Positions 1 through 11,278 of a stretch of DNA of 64,000 nt are shown here, in pieces (the stretch's first letter is position 1; every line of letters begins with the position of its first letter). The stretch comes from Alnus glutinosa. Its lineage: Eukaryota > Streptophyta > Magnoliopsida > Fagales > Betulaceae. Where the stretch lies: assembly GCF_958979055.1 (NCBI RefSeq), contig NC_084898.1, forward strand, positions 22,224,602 to 22,288,601, given 5' to 3'. The position numbers and the translations under genes are program-made. The notes beneath the pieces are model-generated. The model ran no database searches. It was not told the DNA's origin and saw nothing but the letters and a program-made list of their open reading frames with translations.

Positions 1-422
1 GAGATTAGAGCAATGCTCAAGCAGAATATTATGCATGGCTTAGTATGACTTGTTAGAACTTTAAGTACCTCAACTGCTTGAGCTTGATTCGGTTAAAGAT
101 TTATTTCTTCTTCTTCTCTAATATTCAGATACAAAAGCCAAACAGTCCTAAGTCGAAGTTAATTGATAATTACACAGGCACCTAGTGGATCCTGAACCCA
201 CAATCTCATTCCCCATCCTGTTCTTATGGGGAGAGGCAATGCCATTCAAATCAAGCTCATTCGCAATTTGGAGCTTGTTAATTATTCAAGCTTAGCTCAA
301 ATACCCCGTTGCTCAAATTCTATCTTAACTAATAAATAATAATCAATGAATAAATAAACTTGAGATTTATAACTAATGGGCAAATTATCTATGCATTGTT
401 CTTTCCTTTTTCTGTCTCTCTT

Positions 423-453
<31 letters not shown>

Positions 454-2340
454 GTCGTTGTTCTGTATTGTCTATACCAAATTCCATTATGCTCGTATAG
501 TGGCCAAAGCATTGCCCTGTTGATAGAGCTCCTTACTAGATTCAGTGTCGACTCCTTAAGCATGATTTTCTGACTTTTCTGATTAACATGCAGCGAGAAA
601 ATCTTGTCATAACTGAGGTTTAAAGGAGTTGGGATTACGACCTACAGCATAGTGACCAAATTAGGCCTATCATATACATCGCTTGGAGAGAGCTCCTTGA
701 CGTTGAGATCCCAATCTTTGATTTACTTTGTCTTGTGTGATTTTCATTTTGGTGGAAACCCATACAGACAAGCTAAGAAGTGGACTGCTTTTAGCCCCAC
801 TATAAGTTGAAGGTGCCTAGGGTGGCTTAGGGTGGCCAAAATGTGTAAATTATTTCATTTGTTTTCAACCATTCAGTTTGGGATCTCATGCTTTAGCCTC
901 TAAGGACGGCTTCCACCATTGGTGGATTAGAATTTATGTTGGCTGTGCCGAATAGTTGATGTATCAAACGCCTTCTCTCAGAAACTTAAAAATGGGAGAA
1001 AAAAGTTAGAAATCGTAGTGTCAAGGATTCTACTTCTTGGTTGAAATGCAACTGTTTTTTGAAATAGACAATGTCAAACTTTATAAGAACATATGTTGGG
1101 GAGGATTTAATGTGTAGTTGAAGAAAGAAGTACAACAGGAGGAAGAGATCCTCTTACAAATCCAACCATGGAACCCTGCTACAATTAGTTTCTGTGTTTT
1201 GTTTGAATGAGTATCAATAGAGGATTTGCATGTGCTGCACGGAGAGCAATGTAATCTATAAGGTTTATAAAACGTGTCTAGAAAATCAAAGCAAAGGGGC
1301 ATGCTTATTGTGGTCTTGCTCATTAGCATGGCCTCTGCAATATCTTTCATGTTTTCTCTAGTTTTCTATTTATTTATTTTTTTTTTTTTGAAACATTGCT
1401 TACACCTCTTTGTATTTTGACAGCCTGGTTTGGTTTTATGTTGCTTCAATCCTTCATAATTTCATTTTATTACTTCAATATTACTGTAACCATTACCTCT
1501 TCTATCTGTTTATTGTAAGATTAACATTGGTGATTTTTTTCACTGTAAATTTCACTTCAGGTGGTTTTTTACACAAGCAGACAGGATCAAAGAGCTGGAA
1601 ATTGGCTCCACCAAAGTGATCCATAATTCTTAGAACAGAAGCTTATTATACTTGTGATAAATTAAGAGGTTGTGCTTCTTTCCGTCTTCAAATTAATTAA
1701 AGCTGTTCAAGTAGAGAAATTCGTCTTGAGTCCATTGAAGGGTTGTCTGTAAACCCCTGAATCTGTCTCTTATTGTTGAACATATTCCTTCTCTGTTTTC
1801 ATTGAATTTGATGACTAAGCAAATGTATATGATGTGATCAGCACTTTTCCAATTGGTAACCTATTCATTTCAGGAGGTCCCTGACGCAAAATTGGAATGT
1901 TAAACAACTCTTGAATGTCAATAGCACCATATGGCTGTGTTTGAGCCTGACCATTCTGCTAGTAAATTTTAGTGATGGCTTATGAGACAAATCTTGATTT
2001 GCCTGATTATGTGCTTATTGCTGCATAGTTTTTGTTTTGTGGCTCTCCCTTCTAGTTAGGGACCTCTATTGCTGGGAATTACTTTATTTCATTTATTATT
2101 TATGGGAATAACTTTATTTTAATTATTATTTATGGGAATAACTTCATAAACTTTGGAGGCATCAGCCTCTTGTCAGTCTACCTTTTGGCCATTTATCTGG
2201 TTTATGAGGGTTATTCTACTGATGAATTTATGGGCTCTTCTACCTATTAGGCTAAAGCTGAAGCTTTTCAATTGTAAGCATTGAACAGAGTCCTAAACAC
2301 TCACTATATCTTGATTTCTCCATACAACTTCAAGTAATTT
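1..2340. other. no supportable gene; AT-rich non-coding DNA
   Basis: No reading frame here has a recognisable domain. A splice-acceptor-like site near 1559 precedes a short stretch that is open in all three frames, so it cannot be assigned to a protein. Poly-T runs occur near 421 and 1380. The segment could be the 3' part of a gene that begins left of the window, but nothing proves it. Confidence 0.4.
433..452. repeat. poly-G tract of 20 bases preceded by a poly-T tract
   Basis: An uninterrupted run of 20 G follows directly after a run of T. Such a run can form a G-quadruplex and is also prone to sequencing length error. Confidence 0.9.
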
Positions 2341-4569
2341 TTTATTTTTTATTTTTTATTTTTTTTTTCAGTACAGAGGTTGTATGTGAATCGCCAAAGG
2401 GGATGATGCCCTAATGGGGGTAAGGTCTTGGTTCCAACCCTCATTATGAGGTCATGAAAAGGTTTGCTACCATTTAAAGAACAGGCAAGTTGAAGTCTTC
2501 TTGCAGCTTGAGACTGGTGTGTTTGTCTTCCAAATTTGAGATCGCAGAAGCCAGACAAGAAGTCCCAGATCAAGGATTATGGTCATTTGAGAATCAGCCT
2601 ATGTTTCTCGGATTACAGCCTTCAACTAGGGCGATTGGCAAATAAAAAATAATTAGGGCTCACATTATGTCAGAAAATCATATCATTTCATGCTAAAATG
2701 TCTAGTTTTTTATTTTATATTATCATTATTATTATTATTATTATTTTTACAATCTCATGATATAAAGTTTTTATCTACTTCTAAAGTGAGTTTACTTATG
2801 TTAAACGCTTAGATCCACCTTGGACATACCGAAAGGTCAAACTTTTTGTTCTGCAAATCAAAATCAAAGCTCTAAGATTAGCCATGTAACTAAGCACCAA
2901 CATAAACCCATAGTAGAAACCCCAATGTGGGCTACAGTGAGATCAATCACTGCTGGGCAGTGGTTGATCACAATTTTTATTTTTAAATTTTAAATTTTGA
3001 TTTTTTTTTCTTTCAATAAAACCAAGTTAAAGCAGATTTTTTTTCCTTAGAACATAAAAACATTTACTTATAAGTAACATTCTTATACTTATTGCCCATC
3101 TACACCATTACGTCTTGTGTACTTGGATTTGCAGTCCTTGTGACCATGACAGCGCCTGTGGCAGTAGATGTGCCGATCGACTTGCCAATTAATCAAGGTG
3201 CACTCGACTTGGCTATATAACATAGTGATAGATTACCACCTTCAAGCAAGTTTCCTTTAGTGGTTCCACTTCCATCCAAACAACGGTAAGTTGGTACCAA
3301 GCAGACCAAAATTACCTCCTCCACACGTGTGCCCTCATCATAATAATTGTTACTCATTCCTTTACTTCTCATGAAACATCTTAGAGTTACGTGTGAAAGG
3401 GTTTAACATCTCTATACTTTTCTTATTTAGAACTTTCTATAAATGAAAAACTATTCTTAAATAGTACTTTCCCAATTTGGAAATGTACCTTAATTAGAAT
3501 GGTTTCAGATTTGGAAACTTTCTAAAAATAGAACAATTGTATCCAAAGACTGGAGTGACTTAAGATAACTTTTTCACTTTAAAACTCTTTAGGAAAAAGA
3601 TTTCATGAGAGTATATCAATTCATATAACATATGTGAAATAATATATTCATACATTCATAGTGTACGTAGGAAAAACAATTGATAAAAAGAAATGCAATG
3701 AAATAAATTTTAGAAGGGGTAAGTGATTAAACTTACCTCTATAGTCTTCAAATAATTACTTAAAATTCCTTAACCTAGACTTAACGTAACCTTGCTAAAA
3801 CATTGGTAAGGATGAATTTAATGATCATGCATGAATTATGCTTATGACCTAAAAATATAGGGTTCATAAATCCTTACTACTTGTCCTTCATCCCCATGAT
3901 ATACTCTTAAAGAGTATTTAAGGATTATATGTGATAATTTTGTGAGGGGTAGTAATTATGGACCATGCTTTACTTACTATCTAGATTTGTTTCTCTTGAT
4001 GTTTTTCCCCTTTCTCCCACCTGAATCCAACAAGCCCTAAACCAAATCCTTCCCACTATCTAAGTCTACCACATACAAAAACTATTGTGTTCCGAGCACT
4101 AAAATTCAAGTTCTAAAATAATGCTCAGTCACTAAAACTCGAGTTTTAATACTCCAACAATGTGACAGCAAGACCTTTGTTGCTTCAAAAATTCATAATT
4201 AATTCACCTTAACTCCAAATTGCATCAACCCAATTTCACTCCTTGGAATAATTTTCTTACTAAATTTGTAGAATCTTAGAGATAATTTGCCTATCCTAAG
4301 TCTCATGATAAAACAATCCAGATTCTCATGATCACTTATATAAAATCACCAAATAAATTATGGTCGATTCCTAAACTGTTAATAATAGCTCCACAAAATT
4401 TTATGACTTAACTCCCATTAGATATTTCTTAGGAAAGTCAGAAATAATCACTAATCACTAGTTTCTACTAGTCCAGTGACAAAACACTACAGTTACATTT
4501 AGTACACAGAATGGTAATTCTATTAAGAAAATGAATAGTTTTTATTGAAGATAGAATAATGTTTAATGA
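2341..4569. other. intergenic DNA without a gene
   Basis: There is no credible ORF. A possible SINE remnant at about 2390-2450 has a B-box-like GGTTCCAACCC on the plus strand. A small perfect-armed hairpin lies at about 2943-2970 (GATCAATCACTG and its near-complement). The rest is AT-rich and shows no structure I can name. Confidence 0.4.
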
Positions 4570-5457
4570 TATATGTTGAGACAGTTTCCTGTGTGGTGGC
4601 GTGTTTGTGATTAGTCTTTTCCAATAAACTTCGCTTTCTTCAAGATCTGCAAAATAACAAACAATTTGTCGAGGGTGTCAACTACGCCCACCCACTCCGA
4701 TGCCTAAGTTAGTTTGACAAACTAATTTTCGGGAGTAACGGGAATGAACAATAATCTCAGAGTTATTTAGAACGTGTGTTTTATACCTGACGTAGCCGTC
4801 TTATTTATAGGCTCAAGTTTCACAGTTATGAAACTACTGGAGTATTGTTTGGAGCATAATCGGATTAGGAGTTTGAGTCTTAGATCGCATAGGCTTTAGA
4901 CTTATCTTAATAGAGTTCGAATTGGGTAGTAGAGTCCAAGTCGGATAGGACACTACCTCTTTAGCTGATTCCATGCTAATAGCTATCTTATCCCATATTT
5001 TATGGAATAAGAGTCTATCACGAAATATTCAGGATAAGAGTCTTTTTGAGATTATGCAGAGTCCTAGATTCGAGTATGGGCCCATAAATCTCGGACGTAA
5101 CGCCCTAAGTGTATTCAAACACTTATTTGTTGAGTCTGAGAAGATAACTTTGAGGCAGTGTAATGTGTCTTGATCATATATCCGAGGCAAAGTGATCCTG
5201 AGATGTCTTCAATCTGAGATCGGGAGATCTCGGGATATTTCACACCCTGTGGAGTCTTTTGGTCCTAGGTGCTCAGGCATCGAGGTGAGATTTAGTCCGA
5301 AGTCTTATTGCCTGAGATGGTCCTGCCATATAAAGTTGTGACTAATCCTCTGAGATAGTAGTGACCGAGATCCGACCAAGCTGGGTCAGATCAATGGGTT
5401 CGACCCCTAACTTAACTTCGGGTCCACGTGGCTTCGGAACTGATTATATTCCCAACA
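4570..5457 (-). mobile_element. solo LTR of an LTR retrotransposon
   Basis: Read on the minus strand the segment begins TGTTGGGAATAT and ends near CTGTCTCAACA, giving the TG...CA ends of an LTR. The pentamer AATGA occurs at 4565-4569 and again at 5458-5462, directly flanking the element if four extra bases (TATA) are counted in it, which fits a 5 bp target duplication. On the same strand a TATA box (CTATAAATAAG) lies near 4798-4810, as expected of an LTR promoter. No gag-pol coding sequence or second LTR is present, so it is probably a solo LTR left by recombination. Confidence 0.6.
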
Positions 5458-5465
5458 AATGAAAT

Positions 5466-5600
5466 AACATTGGAATAGTCATTCTCATTGCCCATGAAGA
5501 AATGACTATTCCTTAAACTAATGACTAACTATTCCTGTCAATTCCTTAGTTTAAGGAATAGTCATTCCCTCATGAGCATTGAGAATGTTTATTCTAAGTA
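5466..5600. mobile_element. foldback MITE adjacent to the solo LTR
   Basis: The left arm (GGAATAGTCATTCTCATTG and on) reappears as reverse complement in the right arm with few mismatches over about 50 bases. There is no coding capacity. Superfamily not determined. Confidence 0.65.
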
Positions 5601-6922
5601 TTAGATGATTATCATATACTCTAACATCAAGGCTATTCTATTCTACATTCTTCCATTCCTAATAAAAGTCATCTCTTTTTCCTAATATATAGAGTAACCA
5701 TTCTGCGTACCAAACATAACCTCTAACCCTAACTTTTGGAATTTCTAAAACCATCCTAAATGGCCTCCAAACACACTTACTATATTATATAAATTAAATA
5801 ATAATATCCTACTGAATTTGGTAATTTTTGGGCATATCCTCTGCCAAATCTTTCTCACCGCTGTTGTCAACCTAGAAATTATAGGTTTAGAGCGGCATCC
5901 GATTTTTATAACCCCTAAAATCATATTTAAAACTCTTTCAAATTAAAATCAATCCATTTTAAATCCTGAAAACGTAAGACATCATAGAACAATATTATGT
6001 TTTCGTTTTGATCATATCAGTGCCTTTTATACAATTCGAAATTTCCATTTATCTCATGACGTACTGGTGCAGAAACTGTGCAGTGTGTGTGGATTCATGT
6101 GATTCATGTGTTCTAGCTATTATCCTACAACCCAAATTATATTCAAAGAAAACGACCATATCTACCCCTTATTAAGATTGAAATAGTGGTTAATTTGCTT
6201 ATTGCATGCCCTTCGATCTCTTGCAGTTCGTGTAGGCTAGCTAGGCCAGGGTAGTACTGTTTGTAAGGGTGCATGCATGTGATGGCCAATTGTTGCCCAA
6301 GTTCTTAGGCTTCTAGGGTTTTTGGTTGTTCAAGAGAAATGTGCTAATAATTAGTGCAATAATTAATGTAGCGTAATTTGATTATGAAGATGCAATCTGT
6401 ACTAAGCAATGAAAATAATAATAATAATAAAAAAAAAAAAAAAAAAAAAGTGCCTAAAAGGGGTGACAAGCTAGGAAGGTCATTTGGAGATGGCCGGAGA
6501 GGAATTTAGATAAAATTTTGAAACAAAAGTGTAGACAATTAAGCTGGTGAAATGAGAAAATCTGGGAATTGAAAGTCGCCAGCTGCTTAATTAGCAAGTT
6601 CTCTAATTAATGATGATCAAAACACATAGAAATTAAGAATTTAATTAGGGACCTTCATTGATCTTTTGAAGACTAATTAGACAAAAATTTCTTATAATTT
6701 CAACTAATTATAACCAAAATATTGTATTGTGAAGGACTAATCCCGGACCAAAAAGAAATTAATTAGTAAGATTAATTAAAAGAACTGTTATAATTAAACT
6801 CAAATCAAAAAGAATTTCTAGCTAGTGTGAGGTTTAAAGAGTACGAAGCAAGAGCATGCAACTCAATCAATTAAGCAGCCCTAGCCTTTCCATATATAGA
6901 ACTGCAACAACGTAACATCGAT
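5601..6922. other. intergenic DNA and probable 3' region of the MAP kinase kinase
   Basis: AT-rich sequence with an (AAT)n plus poly-A run at about 6416-6449. No ORF of interest. The last few hundred bases are the likely 3' UTR of the minus-strand kinase gene. Confidence 0.4.
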
Positions 6923-7906
6923 CTATATATTCACAAAAGGATGGCCAAGAAGCTCAGCAACCGTGCCTCTCTTCCTCCAGTCCTTCTCTAGACACCTCCG
7001 AACAAAGCTCCGAAACTCCGGTGAGGCCATCTCCGGCATCTCCGGCCTCTCCCCAAAGCAAATCGCACACATCAATGTCACCCAATCTGGATTTTGCTCT
7101 GGACTGATTAACGGAAAATGACCAACATGGCATTCCAACACCACCACTCCAAGAGACCACACGTCCCCCGCAAACCCGTTTGCGTTATCACCGCCCCACC
7201 TCTCTGGATCAAATCTTTCCGGGCTCATGTATGCGCAAGTGCCCATGTTAGAGTCACATGCCTCGCGTGTCGCCGCCACCTGCACATGGCTGACCCCAAA
7301 GTCTGCAATCTTTACCTCTTCCTTTTCATTTACAAGTAGGTTTGACGGTTTTATATCCCTATGCACAATCTGCATACCATGCAGATAGTGCAGTCCTTCC
7401 AGGACACGCCTGGCCATGCCGGATATTACCTCCTCCGGTAATCTCTCGCATGCACGCAACATGTCGTGTAACGATCCTCTTTCCATATACTCCATGACAA
7501 AGAAAACATCACCTCCTCTTTCCGGCGCCATATCTGCCGTGAAACCATTATCGATAACTGCATGGCACCTTATAACATATTGCGAGTCAACTCTTGTAAG
7601 GATTTCGGCCTCGCGTGCAGCCTGTTGGCGAATGCTCGCCGCATTTTGATTGAACCGGAGGACTTTTAGCGCGTAAGTTGCGGAGGTCTTCTTGTCAAGA
7701 ACTTTATAGACCGTGCCGCCACCACCGTGTGCTAGAATAGCCATTTTCTCAATGTCAGAAAGGTTTCCGATGGCCAGAGAGTGAGGACCCGGGGATGGCA
7801 ACAATGCCCGCAAGTTGGTCCGGCCACGGAACTCGGCTGCTGGATTTGGTGATGGTAAGGATAGCCTTAGAGCTTGTTGGTGCCTTCTCTCTCTCACCAA
7901 TGTCAT
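6923..7906 (-). CDS. MAP kinase kinase, plant group D (MKK7/9/10 type), intronless
   Basis: This dual-specificity kinase should phosphorylate the activation loop of a MAP kinase in stress signalling. The protein has 327 residues, close to the 300-330 usual for group D, which is also typically intronless. An N-terminal MAPK docking motif (basic RERR near residue 6, then LRL) leads into the kinase domain from about residue 51. Visible landmarks are the ATP lysine K81 in YALKV, HRDIKPSN with catalytic D184, DFG at 202-204, and the activation loop T213-x5-S219 that matches the plant MKK S/T-x5-S/T rule. The first glycine of the GxGxxG loop is alanine (A59). I start at the ATG at 7906 because MTLVRERR matches the family start; an open frame continues upstream to 8005 but its 33 residues do not look conserved. 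MKK9 and MKK10 cannot be separated by eye. Confidence 0.9.
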   Translation of the reverse strand: MTLVRERRHQQALRLSLPSPNPAAEFRGRTNLRALLPSPGPHSLAIGNLSDIEKMAILAHGGGGTVYKVLDKKTSATYALKVLRFNQNAASIRQQAAREAEILTRVDSQYVIRCHAVIDNGFTADMAPERGGDVFFVMEYMERGSLHDMLRACERLPEEVISGMARRVLEGLHYLHGMQIVHRDIKPSNLLVNEKEEVKIADFGVSHVQVAATREACDSNMGTCAYMSPERFDPERWGGDNANGFAGDVWSLGVVVLECHVGHFPLISPEQNPDWVTLMCAICFGERPEMPEMASPEFRSFVRRCLEKDWRKRGTVAELLGHPFVNI

Positions 7907-8855
7907 TAATATATTTACACTCTTATTTCCTTTAATTTCTCTGTCACTTATTTCTTCACTTCTTTGTGTATTTATACATGCATGGTGGGAGTGAAGAGCA
8001 AGCATATGGAAGCCACAAGCATATGATCAGAGATCTGAAACGTACGTGGGTGTGGCTATCCCATAATTCTAGGGCAGGTGAGTCTTTTGTGGTTAAGTAA
8101 ATGCCAAATCTCTACTAGTAATTAATTGTTTGAATTTGTGATTTAAAAAAGTGCATTTTCAAAATAACGATTTTAAAATGTGTAATTTAAAAATGTGACT
8201 TTTAAAAATACAATTAAATATTTGGTAAAATCACAGTTTGACATTTAAAATCGCATAAAAATAAATAAAAAAATCGCATATTAACCTTTAAAATTCTTTT
8301 AATTGCCTGTGATTTAAAAAAAGGGTTCTTTTTGCGTTTTTAAATAGCAATTTTTTAAAAAAACAATTTTGAAACGATTTATTTTTTACAATTTAGTTTA
8401 AAATCGCACTTTTCGTCTATAAAGTTGCAATCCCAAACATATATATTATATATATATATTTGTTATTTATTTAAACTTTAATTTTATTTTGATCAATTTG
8501 ATATTTGAGATGAAGATCGATGGAGGGCGTGAAAGAGTGCAGATATATAGCGAGAAGGTAGAGGGTAAAGGGACAGTTGCCGGCGGGGTCAGATTATTAG
8601 GATCAGAAGCCGGAATGGAAGGTAAAACCATGTAACGGCCGATTTTCCCTTAACTAATTACAATAATTTTCCTTTGATTTTCTATTTTTCAAAATAATAG
8701 TACTCCACAATATGTTGTTTTTCTTTATATCAATTAAATATTATTTTTTTACAAATATAAGTTTCTACCTATATATCCTTACATTTTTTTACAAAATTCC
8801 AACACAAATTCCTAATAAAAGATAGAGATGAGAGATAAATATTTTGTATTAAAAT
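7907..8855. other. 5' leader and upstream region of the MKK gene, AT-rich repeat remnants
   Basis: Probable promoter side of the minus-strand kinase. From about 8140 to 8420 the sequence is built of repeated AAAATCGCA / GATTTTAAAA-like words, typical of a decayed DNA-transposon derivative. No ORF. Confidence 0.4.
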
Positions 8856-9034
8856 AAGAGAAATGCTAGAGATACCAAATATTTTACCAAGAGATGAGTA
8901 TCAAGATGATGTGAAGCTTATTCATTGGTACCCGTATCAAGATGATTGTTTTGATCATCTCCAATGAATAAGTTCCACATCATCTTGTTACCCATTTCTT
9001 GATAAAAAATTGGGTACCTCTAGCATTTTTCATT
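8856..9034. mobile_element. foldback MITE, about 180 bp
   Basis: The arms are nearly perfect inverted repeats of about 75 bp: AATGCTAGAGATACC at the left, GGTACCTCTAGCATT at the right, continuing through ATCAAGATGATGTG and AATGAATAAGTTCCACATCA. There is no coding sequence. Confidence 0.8.
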
Positions 9035-9438
9035 CAAAGGGTGTGTTTGGCAAAACATTCTCATTTTTTTGTTTTTTGTTTTTAAATAGTAATAAGAATT
9101 GATTAATGTGATATAAAGTGAAAAGAGTTTTGAATTTTTTATGAGAGAAAAGTGGAAAAAAAAAAAAAAAAAATTGTGAAAAAAGAAGTTTGAATTTCTT
9201 TTAGAAAAAAATAAGAAGTAATTGATGAGGGATAAATGTGAAAAGAGCTTTGAATTTTTTATGAGAGAGAAATGAAGAAAATTGTTTGATAGTGTCAGGA
9301 AAAGAGTTTGATTTTTTCTGAGAGAAAAAAGATAGGAAAAAAGAATCTTTCCCGATTGCCACTCTCTCTCTCTCAGATCTAAATATCTAATAAGATTTTT
9401 TTTTGCCTTGCATTTCAATTCGAGTCCCGAAGTATAAG
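9035..9438. other. AT-rich low-complexity region with imperfect repeats
   Basis: It contains repeated GTGAAAAGAG(C/T)TTTGAATTTT words at about 9118 and 9238, a poly-A run at 9157-9171, and a CT microsatellite near 9360. No gene. Confidence 0.5.
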
Positions 9439-9659
9439 GACTTGTGGAGTCTCAACTCGAGTAATTTTAGACGTCATATCCATGTTCATTTTGTATTCCT
9501 TTAATAATAATATGGCTTTTAATATCATCATTTAATTAAAATTCAATAATGATCAATTACAAGTCTAATTATGATTTTAAAAGCCATATCATTATTAGAG
9601 GGGCACAAGAGGGACGTGAGTATGATGTCTAGAATTACTCGTCTCAACTCCACAAGTCG
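9439..9659. mobile_element. foldback MITE, first copy of a tandem pair
   Basis: The left end GGACTTGTGGAGTCTCAACT and the right end AGTTGAGACGAGTAATTCT (read on minus) are inverted copies. The arms extend inward over the words TTTTAATATCATCA and ATGATTTTAAAAGCCAT. Confidence 0.75.
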
Positions 9660-9877
9660 AAGGACTTATGGAGTCTCAACTCGAGTAATTCTAGACGTCA
9701 TATCCATGTTCCTCTTGAGTCTTTTTAATAATGACGTTGCTTTTAATATCATCATTTAATTAAAATTCGATAATGATCGATTACAAGTCTAATTGTGATT
9801 TTAAAAGCTACATCATTATTAAAGGGGCACAAGAGAGACGTGTATATGATGTCTAGAATTACTCGTCTCAACTCCGC
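9660..9877. mobile_element. foldback MITE, second copy of a tandem pair
   Basis: It follows the first copy with only a few bases between them and is the same element in the same orientation at roughly 90 percent identity by eye. The pair could come from insertion into an existing element or from a tandem duplication. Confidence 0.75.
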
Positions 9878-11278
9878 CCGTAGGAGGCAGTACTCAGCCA
9901 AAACTCTATGTCTCCATTTCTCTCCCCCTGTTCCTAGATAGTTTTTTGTATTTTGACGATTTGGGGGTATTTGGATTTGGCATTGTTGATTTTGCATTTT
10001 GATGAACCATAGGAGGATTTGGCAATTTGTATTTTGATGAATTTTTGAGCAGCTTGAAGCGAAGATGCAACGACGGTTAAGATGGATAGATAATCGCAAA
10101 TTATCCATCTGCTAGGGACGGATACCGGTTGATCCCGCCCCCCTATGGATGAGTGGTCGGATAGCAAAAATCACCCCTGCTGGGGGCGGATATGAGGGTG
10201 AGCTAGGACTGAAACCAGCCTGTGGGAGACAATGCTCAGCCTAAGAACAATTAGCATCCCCTTTTCTTGCTTAAATAATCCTGAAGGAATAATGCTACTC
10301 TTTCGCACCTAATTCACACTGTAAATAGATGGTCATGGTAATAAAGTGTGAACTACTCTACAAAGCAGTGAAAGAGCGTAAACAACAGAATTCAACTCGA
10401 TTCTTATTGTTAAAAGTACAATGCTAAACTATCTGTCAACTATTCAATTCCATGATCCTGGAAATAATCCAATATCAAATAACTTTGAACAAGTATCATC
10501 CTGACAAACGCAAAATTCTGCAAATTAAAAAAAAAAAAAAAAACCCCGTCAAATATATATATATATATACACATATATGTAGAGTCCTATTCTATTCATT
10601 TAACCCTTAACAATGACTACTACTAGAACTTCCTACGTACCTTCCAATCCATTTTCTGGAAAAATATCATCTCTACTAAAATCACTTGAAGGTGTCAATG
10701 GATTTTGCTCAGGCTGCATGTGATTATCCACACCAAAGAAATGTGGCAACAAATAAGCAGGAACCTCCAGTGGCATGTTACAGATCGAATATACATCCAC
10801 CAAGTCAAACCTCAAAAGCATCATATGTTTACTAAGGAGGTTTCAGATAACCACGAAAATAAATGTGTATTTACAGAAGGTTAGTGCAATCTAGTGAAAT
10901 ATTTGTAAGGGTACTACAAGACAGAAATTTTTGGCCAAAGCATCCATTACAAGTCATTCCTTCAGACAACGGTCATGTCTACCTAGAGCAGCACATCGGC
11001 CTGTACAAAGGAACATAAAACCAAAGCTATAGCCTCTAAAACCACCTTGCTCTGTTGAGTTCATTCGTCTTACTACCAACATGACGCAGAGGAGATCAAA
11101 ATAAAAAATAAAAAACTAAAACTAGGGTTCCCATATATGCAAAACAAAGCAAGGCTGAACGGGTACACAAGGCATTAGCTGGTCTTCCAACGACCAAAAC
11201 AAGAGCAGCATGTGATTATAAAGATCACAAGTATTACCCCAGGAGATGAGTGAAACAAAATGTACTTTCAGTAAACTG
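9878..11278. other. region 3' of HSFA1, mostly non-coding
   Basis: It holds a short direct repeat (GGAGGCAGTACTCAGCC near 9883 and GGGAGACAATGCTCAGCC near 10223), a poly-A run at 10528-10543 and a short AT repeat at 10554-10568. The part nearest 11278 should be the 3' UTR of the HSF gene. Confidence 0.4.
10641..10820 (-). other. exon-like open segment of unknown identity
   Basis: On the minus strand about 60 codons stay open with a protein-like composition (for example NMPLEVPAYLLPHFFGVDNH) and end at a consensus donor, GAAG then GTACGT at 10640. I do not recognise the family and see no partner exon or clear acceptor. It could be an unannotated exon, a captured gene fragment, or chance. Confidence 0.25.

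Noticed and set aside
1560..1619. Possible last exon of a plus-strand gene entering from the left
   Set aside because: An acceptor-like TTCAG precedes it, but all three frames stay open for about 20 codons with no family signature, so no product can be supported.
7907..8005. Upstream extension of the MKK reading frame
   Set aside because: The 33 extra residues are not protein-like for this family, whose members start at the MTLVRERR position.
9020..9418. 132-codon minus-strand ORF rich in Phe, Lys and Asn
   Set aside because: Its composition comes from A/T homopolymers in a repeat region; there is no domain.
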